Part shown: positions 1 through 8,791 of the stretch, piece by piece
Layout: each line of letters starts with the position of its first letter
Position numbering within the stretch: position 1 is the stretch's first letter
Translations under genes and position numbers: made by a program
The notes under the pieces: model-generated
The model's input: only the letters and a program-made list of their open reading frames with translations
Databases searched by the model: none
Told to the model about the DNA's origin: nothing
Assembly: GCF_020709055.1 (NCBI RefSeq)
Contig: NZ_JAJFCK010000013.1
Coordinates: 1-64,000, forward strand
Reading direction: 5' to 3'
DNA from: Ruminococcus callidus
Lineage (GTDB): Bacteria; Bacillota; Clostridia; Oscillospirales; Ruminococcaceae
Length of the DNA: 64,000 nt

Positions 1-2904
1 GACCCTGAAAATGTTGAGTTGTTAATTTCAACTCACACGCCCGCGTGGGGCGTGACGGGGGGCTCCAAAAACTGAATAGGAGGGGATGCAAATTTCAACT
101 CACACGCCCGCGTGGGGCGTGACGCCGAAGATCTCGCCCAGTTCAAAGTTGTTGGGCTTATTTCAACTCACACGCCCGCGTGGGGCGTGACAATTGACGA
201 TGGAGGAATACGCTCTGCTGTATCAATTTCAACTCACACGCCCGCGTGGGGCGTGACACATCCAGATTCGCCCCTATCACAGCATTCCGGCAATTTCAAC
301 TCACACGCCCGCGTGGGGCGTGACCCCAATCCGCCGAAAACAAAAAGCACATGTCTACAATTTCAACTCACACGCCCGCGTGGGGCGTGACGTTTTCCAT
401 CCGCATCCGTGAATTGATAGCTGATTATTTCAACTCACACGCCCGCGTGGGGCGTGACCGACATCCTGGGCATATTGGATTGCGATCTGCTTGATTTCAA
501 CTCACACGCCCGCGTGGGGCGTGACAAACAAGAACGGAAATGCATTGTACGAGGTGATTAGATTTCAACTCACACGCCCGCGTGGGGCGTGACCGCAAAG
601 CTGATATTGTAGTTTCCGCTATCCTCGGTATTTCAACTCACACGCCCGCGTGGGGCGTGACTCGGTAAAAATTTACCGACTTGCTTTTCCATCACCATTT
701 CAACTCACACGCCCGCGTGGGGCGTGACCTCCTGTAGATAATCCCATTTCTTGATGACACCATTTCAACTCACACGCCCGCGTGGGGCGTGACAGTATCA
801 TTTGATATATTAACCTTAACTCCCATTGATTTCAACTCACACGCCCGCGTGGGGCGTGACAAACCGTCGTTGTCGTCGTAGTGGTACTTCACATATTTCA
901 ACTCACACGCCCGCGTGGGGCGTGACCTCCGTCAACGTATCCGAGAGTTTTTGCAATCACATTTCAACTCACACGCCCGCGTGGGGCGTGACCCTCGTTC
1001 AATTTGGAAACGTCTACTTGTTGAATATTTCAACTCACACGCCCGCGTGGGGCGTGACTTTTTTTAGGGTTATTTACTAACTAAAATTAAAATTTCAACT
1101 CACACGCCCGCGTGGGGCGTGACAGACGGCAGCACAGCGCCGTTTCAGGCGATTACATTTCAACTCACACGCCCGCGTGGGGCGTGACCCAATCCATCCG
1201 ACCATGTCGTTAATACCGTTCCAATTTCAACTCACACGCCCGCGTGGGGCGTGACTCCGGACGTAAATCATGTGCTGTACTCTGCCCGTATTTCAACTCA
1301 CACGCCCGCGTGGGGCGTGACGACGCTTCTGGCGGTCACGGCGGGCGCATTTCTATTTCAACTCACACGCCCGCGTGGGGCGTGACGAGTTGTTCCATAA
1401 ATCGGCAACTCCTCTTGCAATATTTCAACTCACACGCCCGCGTGGGGCGTGACAGTCAGAGGTCGACATGATCTCATTTGGCTTATCATTTCAACTCACA
1501 CGCCCGCGTGGGGCGTGACCCAAAACAACATGCCGCTGATACAGGAAAAAGCAAATTTCAACTCACACGCCCGCGTGGGGCGTGACGATCTCCGCGTTTT
1601 GAGAGCACAGGTACAGCAAATTTCAACTCACACGCCCGCGTGGGGCGTGACCATGTTTTTGTTTTGCTCTCCTATAATAGTATTCATTTCAACTCACACG
1701 CCCGCGTGGGGCGTGACTGCAAAAGACGCAGATCAACTCGCTGCAAACGCAAATTTCAACTCACACGCCCGCGTGGGGCGTGACACATGGCGGCAGATAT
1801 AGGAGGATAATCATATGAATTTCAACTCACACGCCCGCGTGGGGCGTGACTTTTTTTGGGTAGTGTCAAGTACGCCCTTAGCATATTTCAACTCACACGC
1901 CCGCGTGGGGCGTGACCGCGACGCTGTGTGCATCGCTTTTATGGTCAACATTTCAACTCACACGCCCGCGTGGGGCGTGACGCAAATCATTGACTCCCTG
2001 ATCGATTATCTGCTGATTTCAACTCACACGCCCGCGTGGGGCGTGACACACAGTGACGCTGCAAGAGTCGATACAGATCAATTTCAACTCACACGCCCGC
2101 GTGGGGCGTGACGCCTGTGCGGTGACAACGACTGTACCAGCACCACATTTCAACTCACACGCCCGCGTGGGGCGTGACACCTCGGCGCACGGTGATTTGT
2201 TCAAAGCCGTCGATTTCAACTCACACGCCCGCGTGGGGCGTGACCGACAAAACCTCCACTCTTGGGGGCGTAACCGTTAATTTCAACTCACACGCCCGCG
2301 TGGGGCGTGACTGATCTCTCTGTGTGGTATGGCGTACGGTACGACATTTCAACTCACACGCCCGCGTGGGGCGTGACGGGCAGGGATTGAGACAGCGTCT
2401 GCAAACTCACTATTTCAACTCACACGCCCGCGTGGGGCGTGACCGCTGCTTATCTATTTTAACGTCTACCGGGAGAGATTTCAACTCACACGCCCGCGTG
2501 GGGCGTGACTGGCAATGACTGGACAACATGGCGGCAGATATAGATTTCAACTCACACGCCCGCGTGGGGCGTGACATATGACTCAATGACATGGCTCCTG
2601 ATCTCGCTATTTCAACTCACACGCCCGCGTGGGGCGTGACGATCTCGTCGCACATCTCCGGCGTGATATATTTTATTTCAACTCACACGCCCGCGTGGGG
2701 CGTGACGACAAAATAAACGTGTATCAAAATGCGAGACGAATTTCAACTCACACGCCCGCGTGGGGCGTGACCGCAGCTGTACAGACTCAGCTGGACGAGG
2801 CAAGCATTTCAACTCACACGCCCGCGTGGGGCGTGACGCTGTGAGAAATACCGGAATCCCGGAGCATACCGGATTTCAACTCACACGCCCGCGTGGGGCG
2901 TGAC
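1..2904 (-). CRISPR. Type I-C CRISPR array, 44 repeats, open at left edge
   Basis: Forty-four copies of a 32-bp repeat, apparently identical, start at 25, 92, 160, 226 and so on to 2873-2904, separated by 43 complete spacers of 33-36 nt. The window opens inside a further spacer, so the array continues to the left. Read on the minus strand, each repeat is GT, a 7-bp stem CACGCCC/GGGCGTG with a CACGC loop, then the 11-nt handle TGAGTTGAAAT. This is the usual form of type I-C repeats, which Cas5c cuts at the stem base. The orientation agrees with the cas genes to the right, which makes the spacers near 2904 the newest. No degenerate terminal repeat is seen at the leader end. Confidence 0.98.
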
Positions 2905-3073
2905 CCTAGATGTTGTGTCAAAGAGGCACAAAATTATCACGCGAGCGGATTATCCTATGCAAAATCATACAATTTCGCATAAAATATTTTTATTTTACTC
3001 TTTTCCTTTGCGAAGTGCTCCGGAATTTCAGATTATTTGCGGTTCGCAGCCAGAATAAGTTTCAGCCAAACAC
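2905..3073 (-). promoter_or_regulatory. CRISPR leader
   Basis: This AT-rich stretch of about 170 bp lies between the cas2 stop and the last repeat. It holds no convincing ORF. By position and by repeat orientation it should carry the array promoter, reading toward lower coordinates, and the spacer integration site next to repeat 2873-2904. I could not pick a clear -35/-10 pair. Confidence 0.75.
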
Positions 3074-3361
3074 TCAGATAATCAGTACGCCTTCCGGGTC
3101 ATAGGTTTCTTTCGCGCCGAAGTGCTCCACGCGCCTTGCCCAATGATTCCCCAGATAATAAAACCGCAGACTGTCCTTTTCTTCATCGATCAGCTTCAAA
3201 AGCTGATCCTTGACTCTTAAAAATGTACCATAATCTGCATCTATCTCAAAAACCGAATTCTGTACGCGCTGTCCATAATTCTGACAAGTTTTTGCCACCT
3301 TTCGGAGCCGCGTTCTTCCCTTGGCATCTGTTGTAGACACATCATAGCTTACAAGCACCAT
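3074..3361 (-). CDS. cas2: CRISPR-associated endoribonuclease/integration protein Cas2
   Basis: This 95-residue protein starts MVLVSYDV, with the early Asp of the ferredoxin-like Cas2 fold, and continues with an RLRKVAK..YG.RVQ.SVFE stretch typical of type I-C Cas2. Cas2 dimers bridge two Cas1 dimers during spacer integration. I chose the ATG at 3361 over the TTG one codon upstream because an AGGTGATG stretch precedes it. It is the last cas gene, 13 nt after cas1, and abuts the leader. Confidence 0.95.
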   Translation of the reverse strand: MVLVSYDVSTTDAKGRTRLRKVAKTCQNYGQRVQNSVFEIDADYGTFLRVKDQLLKLIDEEKDSLRFYYLGNHWARRVEHFGAKETYDPEGVLII

Positions 3362-3374
3362 CAACCAACATCAC

Positions 3375-4397
3375 CTACTTCATCAGAAAACAAGGATACT
3401 CTTCGATTTCACCTCGGATGTATTTTGCTAGTAGTGCACTCTGCACATATGGTAAAAGCCCCATCTCGATTTTTTCATTCAGATATGGATGCGTTATGAT
3501 ACTGCGCTTTCGCTTCTGCAGGGCAGTCAAAATCTTTTTTCTGCCGTCCGTATTGAGAAGGACTGCGCCACTCTCCTGAAACGCAAAATCTTTGCGCGTC
3601 AGAATTTTTAAATTGATCTGCGTCAACACAATGCGCTCGGCAATACAGCGCGTTTCTTCTATCAAGTCGCAGGACAAGCTGCTTCTGCCAGAACGCAGTG
3701 CATGATAAAAGCCGTAACAGCTATCCAATCCCACGCTCTCCAGTGCGGAAGTGTACGCCGTTGTCATGATTGCATACAAAAAGGACAGCGCTGCATTGAC
3801 CGGATCCAGCGGCGGCTTCTTGGTACGGGCATGCATGCGAAAATCCTCCTTCTGGTGCAGGATTAATTGGTTAAACACGCCGAAATACGCCTTTGCGCAG
3901 TTTCCCTCAATACCCAGCACCATTTCCCGGTCTGTGGTCTGATAGACACGATCAATACCGCTTTCCAAAAATGAGATGCAGCTGCTCAGTGCACCGTCTG
4001 CATCCAGCTGTGGATTATCGCGTTTAGAGCGCCGAAGAAGATAGCGTGTATTAGACAGCTTTGCCGCAACCGTGTTCTGCATCAGCAGCGGATCCGGCGA
4101 AGCAAACTGTTCAAACTGCGCTTTTCGCAAAAAGATATTTCCTTTGGTTTTTCCCTGTATGCGCGCCAACAGTTTTCCGTTGGGATGAAAAAAACACAGG
4201 TTTACCCCTCGTTCTGCACACGCGCCCATCAGCGCCGGCGAAGCTCCGGGATAGCTGAAACAATAGATCTCTTCGATGGTGGTAAACGGCATGCGTCTTT
4301 TCTCCGCACCGTCACATCGAATCACAACATTTTCACCATCCAGAGTCAGATAAGCGGTTTCATCCAAAATATAAAGCGTATTCTTCAGCTTTCGCAT
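3375..4397 (-). CDS. cas1: CRISPR-associated integrase Cas1 (type I-C)
   Basis: This 340-residue Cas1 starts MRKLKNTLYILDE. Recognisable parts are the N-terminal beta domain (YLTLDGENVVI), the TTIEEIYCF segment, and the alpha-helical metal-binding domain with ALSFLYAIM and ESVGLDSCYGFYH. Cas1 integrates prespacers at the leader-repeat junction. The reading frame is open further upstream, but the ATG at 4397 follows a GGAGGAG ribosome site and matches the usual family start, overlapping cas4 by 13 nt, so the proteins are probably translationally coupled. Confidence 0.97.
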   Translation of the reverse strand: MRKLKNTLYILDETAYLTLDGENVVIRCDGAEKRRMPFTTIEEIYCFSYPGASPALMGACAERGVNLCFFHPNGKLLARIQGKTKGNIFLRKAQFEQFASPDPLLMQNTVAAKLSNTRYLLRRSKRDNPQLDADGALSSCISFLESGIDRVYQTTDREMVLGIEGNCAKAYFGVFNQLILHQKEDFRMHARTKKPPLDPVNAALSFLYAIMTTAYTSALESVGLDSCYGFYHALRSGRSSLSCDLIEETRCIAERIVLTQINLKILTRKDFAFQESGAVLLNTDGRKKILTALQKRKRSIITHPYLNEKIEMGLLPYVQSALLAKYIRGEIEEYPCFLMK

Positions 4398-5068
4398 ACT
4401 GCATCTCCTCCTTTCTGTGCATCGATCCTTTCCCGAACACAATACGGCTTCTGCTTCGGCAGACAAAGATCGGCAATCGAACAACCGGAGCACTTCTGTC
4501 CGCGCTTACGCGCCGGAATCACATGCGATTCCAGAATCGCACGCATCTCCTCCAACAACTGCCGCAGCTTGGCATCATATGCGGCATATGCCGTATCAAA
4601 AGGCAGCTTCACCCGCTTTCGAGTATCTGCATAATACAGATACGCCTCACTGTCGCACTGCCAGATCTGATCGGCACAAACCTTCTGGGCAAATACCTGA
4701 ATTGCATCTGTTTCATGATACGACGCATCCTTTGGTGCTTTGGGCTTGTATTCCACTAGGCGCACCTGGTATGTTCCCGTCAGCCCCGGAACAGCGACGC
4801 CGTCCTTTGCCTTAAGAAATTCAACGCAGTCTGTCTTTCCGTAGATCCCATAGGGCATATCCTCCCGATAAACGAACATTGCACTGCACACGGTCTTTCG
4901 ATGGTCTGAAAACGAATGAGATCCGTCGTGCACATGTTCATGCAACAGGTCAGCTTTTGCGACAAAGGCGTTTTCCTGCCAGTCCCGATCGATCTCCAAC
5001 AGCGCAAACCGTCTGGGACAGTACAGATAATGCTGAATGCTGCGAATTTGAATGGCATCCTCGTTCAT
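4385..5068 (-). CDS. cas4: Cas4 prespacer-processing nuclease
   Basis: This 227-residue protein carries the four Cys expected to hold a 4Fe-4S cluster: one in LYCPRRFAL near residue 17 and three in CSGCSIADLC near the C-terminus. The RecB-like nuclease core shows in YGKTDCVEF and RLVEYKPK (Asp..Glu-x-Lys). In type I-C systems Cas4 works with Cas1-Cas2 to trim prespacers and select the PAM end. Its ATG overlaps the cas7 stop in an ATGA arrangement. Confidence 0.96.
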   Translation of the reverse strand: MNEDAIQIRSIQHYLYCPRRFALLEIDRDWQENAFVAKADLLHEHVHDGSHSFSDHRKTVCSAMFVYREDMPYGIYGKTDCVEFLKAKDGVAVPGLTGTYQVRLVEYKPKAPKDASYHETDAIQVFAQKVCADQIWQCDSEAYLYYADTRKRVKLPFDTAYAAYDAKLRQLLEEMRAILESHVIPARKRGQKCSGCSIADLCLPKQKPYCVRERIDAQKGGDAVCES

Positions 5069-5940
5069 ATTTTCTCCAGAAGTGTAACGCCATCCGGAAG
5101 CTGGCGATCCACTGCAATGGTATAATCGCTGAATTTCCGCGGTGTCACAACATCCGCTTTTTTGGTGACTGTGATCTTATCGAACAGCACATGAGACGGC
5201 GCATTGCCCAGCACAGAATCATGCCGGAAAACATATAGCTTTCGCATGCACATCTTACCTCTTGCAGCGCTGTGGTCATTTTCAAACATATTGATGATGG
5301 CTGTCCAGAGCAGTTCCAGATCTTCTTCTCCGAATCCGGTGACCCGCTGCGCCAGAGATGCTGAAATATAACCCTCTGCCCGATAGAGACCATAGTAGAC
5401 CAGGCTCTTCTTTCCGATTTCCGTCATACCCTTTTCCTGGCGGTCGATCGTTGTCTTTGCCTGCCGGGTAATGGTGATATCCTCCGCCAATACAGGGTCG
5501 ATGCTCCGCGCAAAGTTCAGCTGCACCGGGCCGCGGACAATGCCGCATGGGTTGTTGCCGGTACTCATAACTGCGCCGAAGGTACGGACATCATAATAAT
5601 TCCGGCACATATACTTCTGCGCTTTCAGCTGATCGCTCATGGGCGTTTCTTTTTTTCTGTCCTTTTCCAGTTTCTCTGCGTCATATGCCTCTGTGAACTT
5701 CTCATTCAGCGGACGGTCTGTCCGGATCAGGATCTGATAACCTGGCACATCTGCTTTTGCCAGTTCCACAAAGTTCCGGATCTTCCGCTTCAGACATACA
5801 TCAGTTACCAGGCCCAGAGAAGTTTCCGGGTCTGTCCGGGGCAGATTTCCGGCATCGGGGTCGCCGTTGGGGTTGCCGTTTTCCACGTCAAACAGCATCA
5901 CAAAGTCATAGCGGTTCTGAATTGCTTGATTGTTTTCCAT
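5065..5940 (-). CDS. cas7: Type I-C Cascade backbone protein Cas7 (Csd2)
   Basis: This 291-residue protein shows the Csd2/Csh2 hallmarks: an N-terminal FVMLFDVENGNPNGDPDAGNLPR segment, YYDVRTFGAVMSTG, and GPVQLNFARSIDP. Cas7 copies form the helical filament along the crRNA spacer. The start has an AAAGGATGG ribosome site, and cas8c ends 17 nt upstream. It has the usual family length. Confidence 0.96.
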   Translation of the reverse strand: MENNQAIQNRYDFVMLFDVENGNPNGDPDAGNLPRTDPETSLGLVTDVCLKRKIRNFVELAKADVPGYQILIRTDRPLNEKFTEAYDAEKLEKDRKKETPMSDQLKAQKYMCRNYYDVRTFGAVMSTGNNPCGIVRGPVQLNFARSIDPVLAEDITITRQAKTTIDRQEKGMTEIGKKSLVYYGLYRAEGYISASLAQRVTGFGEEDLELLWTAIINMFENDHSAARGKMCMRKLYVFRHDSVLGNAPSHVLFDKITVTKKADVVTPRKFSDYTIAVDRQLPDGVTLLEKI

Positions 5941-5957
5941 AATAGACCATCCTTTCT

Positions 5958-7799
5958 CTATTCAGCGGATTTGGATTCTGCTTTTTTCTGATAAAAATCG
6001 GTGATTTGCTGCTGATATCCGACAATGAAGCAACCCTGCTCTTCCAGACTCAATGTTGCTGGAAAGCTGCCGTCCAGCTTGTCCATGATCTCACCGATCA
6101 GCTTTTCAAAATACACTTCTCTGCCCTTGTTGCCTGCACCGATCTTTCTCAGATGATTCTTTGATAGCTTGTCAAGCTGCGGCAAAATACGTCGGGGTAT
6201 GCCGCAGGCGGAAGAAAAATAAGCATCTTTGATGGTACGGTTCAGGTTGCCGTCTGCGGCTGACTGTTGAATCATTTCATAAACAGCAAACAATCTGCCG
6301 CAAAGATATGCCGGGTTCTGGTTTTCCTTGTTCAGGCTCATGGTGATCTCCTCCTCTTGATGCGCCAGCCGCGCCTTACGGTTCAGACATGCCTTAATGA
6401 TGCCTGTGCGCACATCGTTCAACTTGATAAAATGGTTGTTTTCGTTGTCGCTGTCTGTTTTGACGCGGCGGATCACGGTGGCGAGCAGGTCTGTGGGATA
6501 AGCGCTCCCGTGAAATGCCGCATACATGATGCTTGCCATAAGCGGTGACGGCACTTTCGGATTCGTTGCCACCGGCGAAACCAGCTGCTTTCGGATGTCA
6601 TCAAAGGAGACCTGACGCATCCGCGCCGGGTTGCATGCCAGATCCTTTTGGTGCTGCACGAGATTGGCAATGAATGTGCCGTATTTGTCCCGGTACAAAA
6701 ACTTCTGACAGATGCGGGAACTATTGGGAGAAAGTCCTGCCACATAGAATGTCGCATCTGCGTCCGCATGCAGCGCAGACAGATCGGGGGCTCTACCGAA
6801 AACCGCCTGGCGGAAAATGTCATCCAGTTCAGCTTCATTCCTTGCAGTAGGATCACCCAGCAAAAACGAAAACAGATCGCACTCTCCGGCATCATCCGGC
6901 TTCATGGCAAAATAGACCAGACACATCTCATCTATGATCTTATGATGACGCCTGTCCCCAGCCAGATAATTCAGCGCCGAAGTGTATTTCTTCATCGCCT
7001 TTTCTGAAATGTTGCTGTTATAGGACTGTGTCTTTCCATAAGACCAGAACGCCGATTCCTTCATACCTACCATAACGCACCCCGTGGAATTTCCGCCGGG
7101 CAGCTTGATTTTATCGTGGATACGCGCCACCGGTAATACCTCGCCCAAAACAGCACACTGCGCCGAAGTGCCGCTCTCTTTCTGTGCCGCCTTTTCAGCA
7201 GTCTGCTTCTCCCGAAAAATGCGGTCGTACTTCTCCCGAAAAGCAGGGTCATTCTCCAGACGGACATTGGGATCACTCTGAAGCCCGAAACAGAAATAGT
7301 TGTTCTTATAGAGTGCACCGCATTTTTTCAGATGAGGATTTTCTGTCTCCGATTCCGGATTCCAGTTCTGTAAAAACGCATAGAACGCATGGCAGATCTC
7401 CGAATCCAGATCCTGAAAAAATTCCCGGTTATGCACCACAAAGGCATCGTGGGATTTCTTCGCCTTATTGGTCTTATCACAGGGCTTCAGTTCTCCCTGA
7501 TCAAGATTCAGACCGAAGAGGTACAGCGGACGGTGCTCAATGGTGTTGGAACAGATCCCCGTCACCTGTGTCCGCAGCGGAAGCAGGCAGGTTCTGGGCG
7601 AATATGTGATCTTGGTCTTGCCCTTTTTCTGCGGCGTTTCCACCGCATTCCGGATGTCCAGAATGTCGCCGATCTTCCCCTCCGGTGTCAGAAGCACTTC
7701 AAAGGAAATCTTCTGCTCCGACCAGCCATCGGGAATTTTTTGTCCGCCGGCACGTTCCGCCAGCTGGTCTGCATAGCTGCAAAGCGCCTGTATCAGCAT
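5958..7799 (-). CDS. cas8c: Type I-C Cascade large subunit Cas8c (Csd1)
   Basis: This 613-residue protein has the normal Csd1 length. It starts MLIQALCSYADQLAE and includes the typical FYVAGLSPNSSRI and LYRDKYGTFIANLVQHQKDL region. Cas8c recognises the PAM and, through an internal start within its gene in other species, can also supply a Cas11-like small subunit. I did not pin such a start here. Its ATG lies inside the end of cas5c (7-nt overlap). Confidence 0.95.
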   Translation of the reverse strand: MLIQALCSYADQLAERAGGQKIPDGWSEQKISFEVLLTPEGKIGDILDIRNAVETPQKKGKTKITYSPRTCLLPLRTQVTGICSNTIEHRPLYLFGLNLDQGELKPCDKTNKAKKSHDAFVVHNREFFQDLDSEICHAFYAFLQNWNPESETENPHLKKCGALYKNNYFCFGLQSDPNVRLENDPAFREKYDRIFREKQTAEKAAQKESGTSAQCAVLGEVLPVARIHDKIKLPGGNSTGCVMVGMKESAFWSYGKTQSYNSNISEKAMKKYTSALNYLAGDRRHHKIIDEMCLVYFAMKPDDAGECDLFSFLLGDPTARNEAELDDIFRQAVFGRAPDLSALHADADATFYVAGLSPNSSRICQKFLYRDKYGTFIANLVQHQKDLACNPARMRQVSFDDIRKQLVSPVATNPKVPSPLMASIMYAAFHGSAYPTDLLATVIRRVKTDSDNENNHFIKLNDVRTGIIKACLNRKARLAHQEEEITMSLNKENQNPAYLCGRLFAVYEMIQQSAADGNLNRTIKDAYFSSACGIPRRILPQLDKLSKNHLRKIGAGNKGREVYFEKLIGEIMDKLDGSFPATLSLEEQGCFIVGYQQQITDFYQKKAESKSAE

Positions 7800-8512
7800 A
7801 TGATCCCCTCCCGATACTTTTTCACGTCAATGATGCCGTCAATCATATGCGGCCGATAATAGACCGCATCCGCTTTGTCGGAAAACTGTGGGTGTTCCCA
7901 GTCACCGTTTATGGGCTTTCCGCCGTCATGAAAGCGCATGCCATAGAGCATATAGCCCAGGTCGATGTCTCCTTTCAGTTCCGGTGAAATCTCTTCCGGA
8001 TGGAGCTCGTCCACCAGGATGATTTTTTTCACCGGAAATTCCCGGCAGCCCAGACACGGCTGACAAAAGCACTGACCATTTCGTAGCCGCCGCAGCAGAA
8101 TGTTGTAATGCTTGGCTTCGCACTCGTCGGGATGGTCTGCTTTCAGCCCGGTCATCTCCATGTGAAAGGCAATGCCGTATTTCACATGCTTCAAAATCAT
8201 CGAGGCGCGCTGCGTGCGATCCTCAGAAGTATAGATTACCGGTGAGCCGTTCCCTTTCATCTGTGCGCGTACAGCAGTATAAGAAACCTTGCTCTTGCAC
8301 TCATTTCGCCGCACATTCAGAAACTGGATGGGATGATAGACAAAAATTTTGTCTATTCTGTAACGAACCGGAGGCTTCCAATATATGGACTTGATAAGAC
8401 CTTCCAGTGCAGATGGTGTCGGCACGTCATAAGAAACACGCTCCACCTTCATTTCCGGCCGGGAGAAGCAGGCGTAGTCGCCCTCCACCATGATTTGAAA
8501 TCCATAAGCCAT
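7793..8512 (-). CDS. cas5c: Type I-C pre-crRNA endonuclease Cas5c (Cas5d)
   Basis: This 239-residue protein contains the family signature YACFSRPEMKVERVSYDVPTPSA near the N-terminus and W.PPVRYRIDKIFV. In type I-C, which lacks Cas6, Cas5c cuts the repeat at the hairpin base and stays on the 11-nt 5' handle. The frame opens with a GTG at 8521, but the ATG at 8512 has an AAAGGAG site at proper spacing and fits family starts. It is first of the cas5-8-7-4-1-2 run, which may have its own promoter. Confidence 0.95.
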   Translation of the reverse strand: MAYGFQIMVEGDYACFSRPEMKVERVSYDVPTPSALEGLIKSIYWKPPVRYRIDKIFVYHPIQFLNVRRNECKSKVSYTAVRAQMKGNGSPVIYTSEDRTQRASMILKHVKYGIAFHMEMTGLKADHPDECEAKHYNILLRRLRNGQCFCQPCLGCREFPVKKIILVDELHPEEISPELKGDIDLGYMLYGMRFHDGGKPINGDWEHPQFSDKADAVYYRPHMIDGIIDVKKYREGIIC

Positions 8513-8591
8513 TTCATTCACTCCTTTCGACTTATTTTATATTTGCTAGAACGCTGATCTTTCGGATATGCAATATTCGTTTTGCACAAAT

Positions 8592-8621
8592 ATCATAGAA
8601 TATTTTTGTACAGTATTCCAA
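8592..8621 (-). promoter_or_regulatory. Putative promoter of the cas5c-cas2 operon
   Basis: On the minus strand TTGGAA (8616-8621) and TATGAT (8592-8597) are separated by 18 nt, pointing at cas5c about 80 nt downstream. It sits back to back with the plus-strand promoter of the crRNA-like RNA, so the cas3-cas5c gap looks like a divergent control region. It was assigned by eye only. Confidence 0.45.
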
Positions 8622-8627
8622 ACCCAC

Positions 8628-8656
8628 TTGGCTTTTATCACATCATCGCTTATAAT
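8628..8656 (+). promoter_or_regulatory. Promoter of the crRNA-like RNA
   Basis: On the plus strand TTGGCT (8628-8633) and a perfect TATAAT (8651-8656) are separated by exactly 17 nt. Transcription would start near 8663, just before the degenerate repeat, and run antisense to the cas operon. Confidence 0.6.
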
Positions 8657-8662
8657 AAGAGA

Positions 8663-8753
8663 AAAGTCTGCAAATTGCAGTGAGTTGAAATATTTTCTAT
8701 TTTTTATGAAGAACGATTGGAAGAGGATCCGGTGATTTTGCCGGGTTCTCTTC
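8663..8753 (+). ncRNA. crRNA-like RNA with one degenerate repeat (CreR-like candidate)
   Basis: At 8667-8691 the order is GT, a small hairpin CTGCA-AAT-TGCAG, then TGAGTTGAAAT. The real repeat is GT, a different hairpin, then the identical 11-nt handle (12 nt identical in all). This is what Cas5c needs to make a crRNA-like guide beginning at 8692. After 28 guide nt a 13-bp hairpin with wobbles (8720-8732 / 8741-8753) could end or protect the RNA. Nothing is seen of a second repeat. Cas-regulating RNAs of this kind are known to steer Cascade to cas promoters in other subtypes; function here is inferred. A 9-codon ORF (8706-8735) overlaps the guide. Confidence 0.6.
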
Positions 8754-8791
8754 TGCTGTTCAGAGATTCCTCCCAGCCAAAGGCATGCATA

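Noticed and set aside
1-3. GAC at the window start read as the end of a repeat
   Set aside because: It would leave a spacer of only 21 nt while all others have 33-36 nt; the window more probably starts inside a spacer.
112-2844. Open frames of 60-117 codons across the first 2.9 kb
   Set aside because: They are translations of the CRISPR repeat (recurring STHTPAWGV and NSHARVGRD) and not genes.
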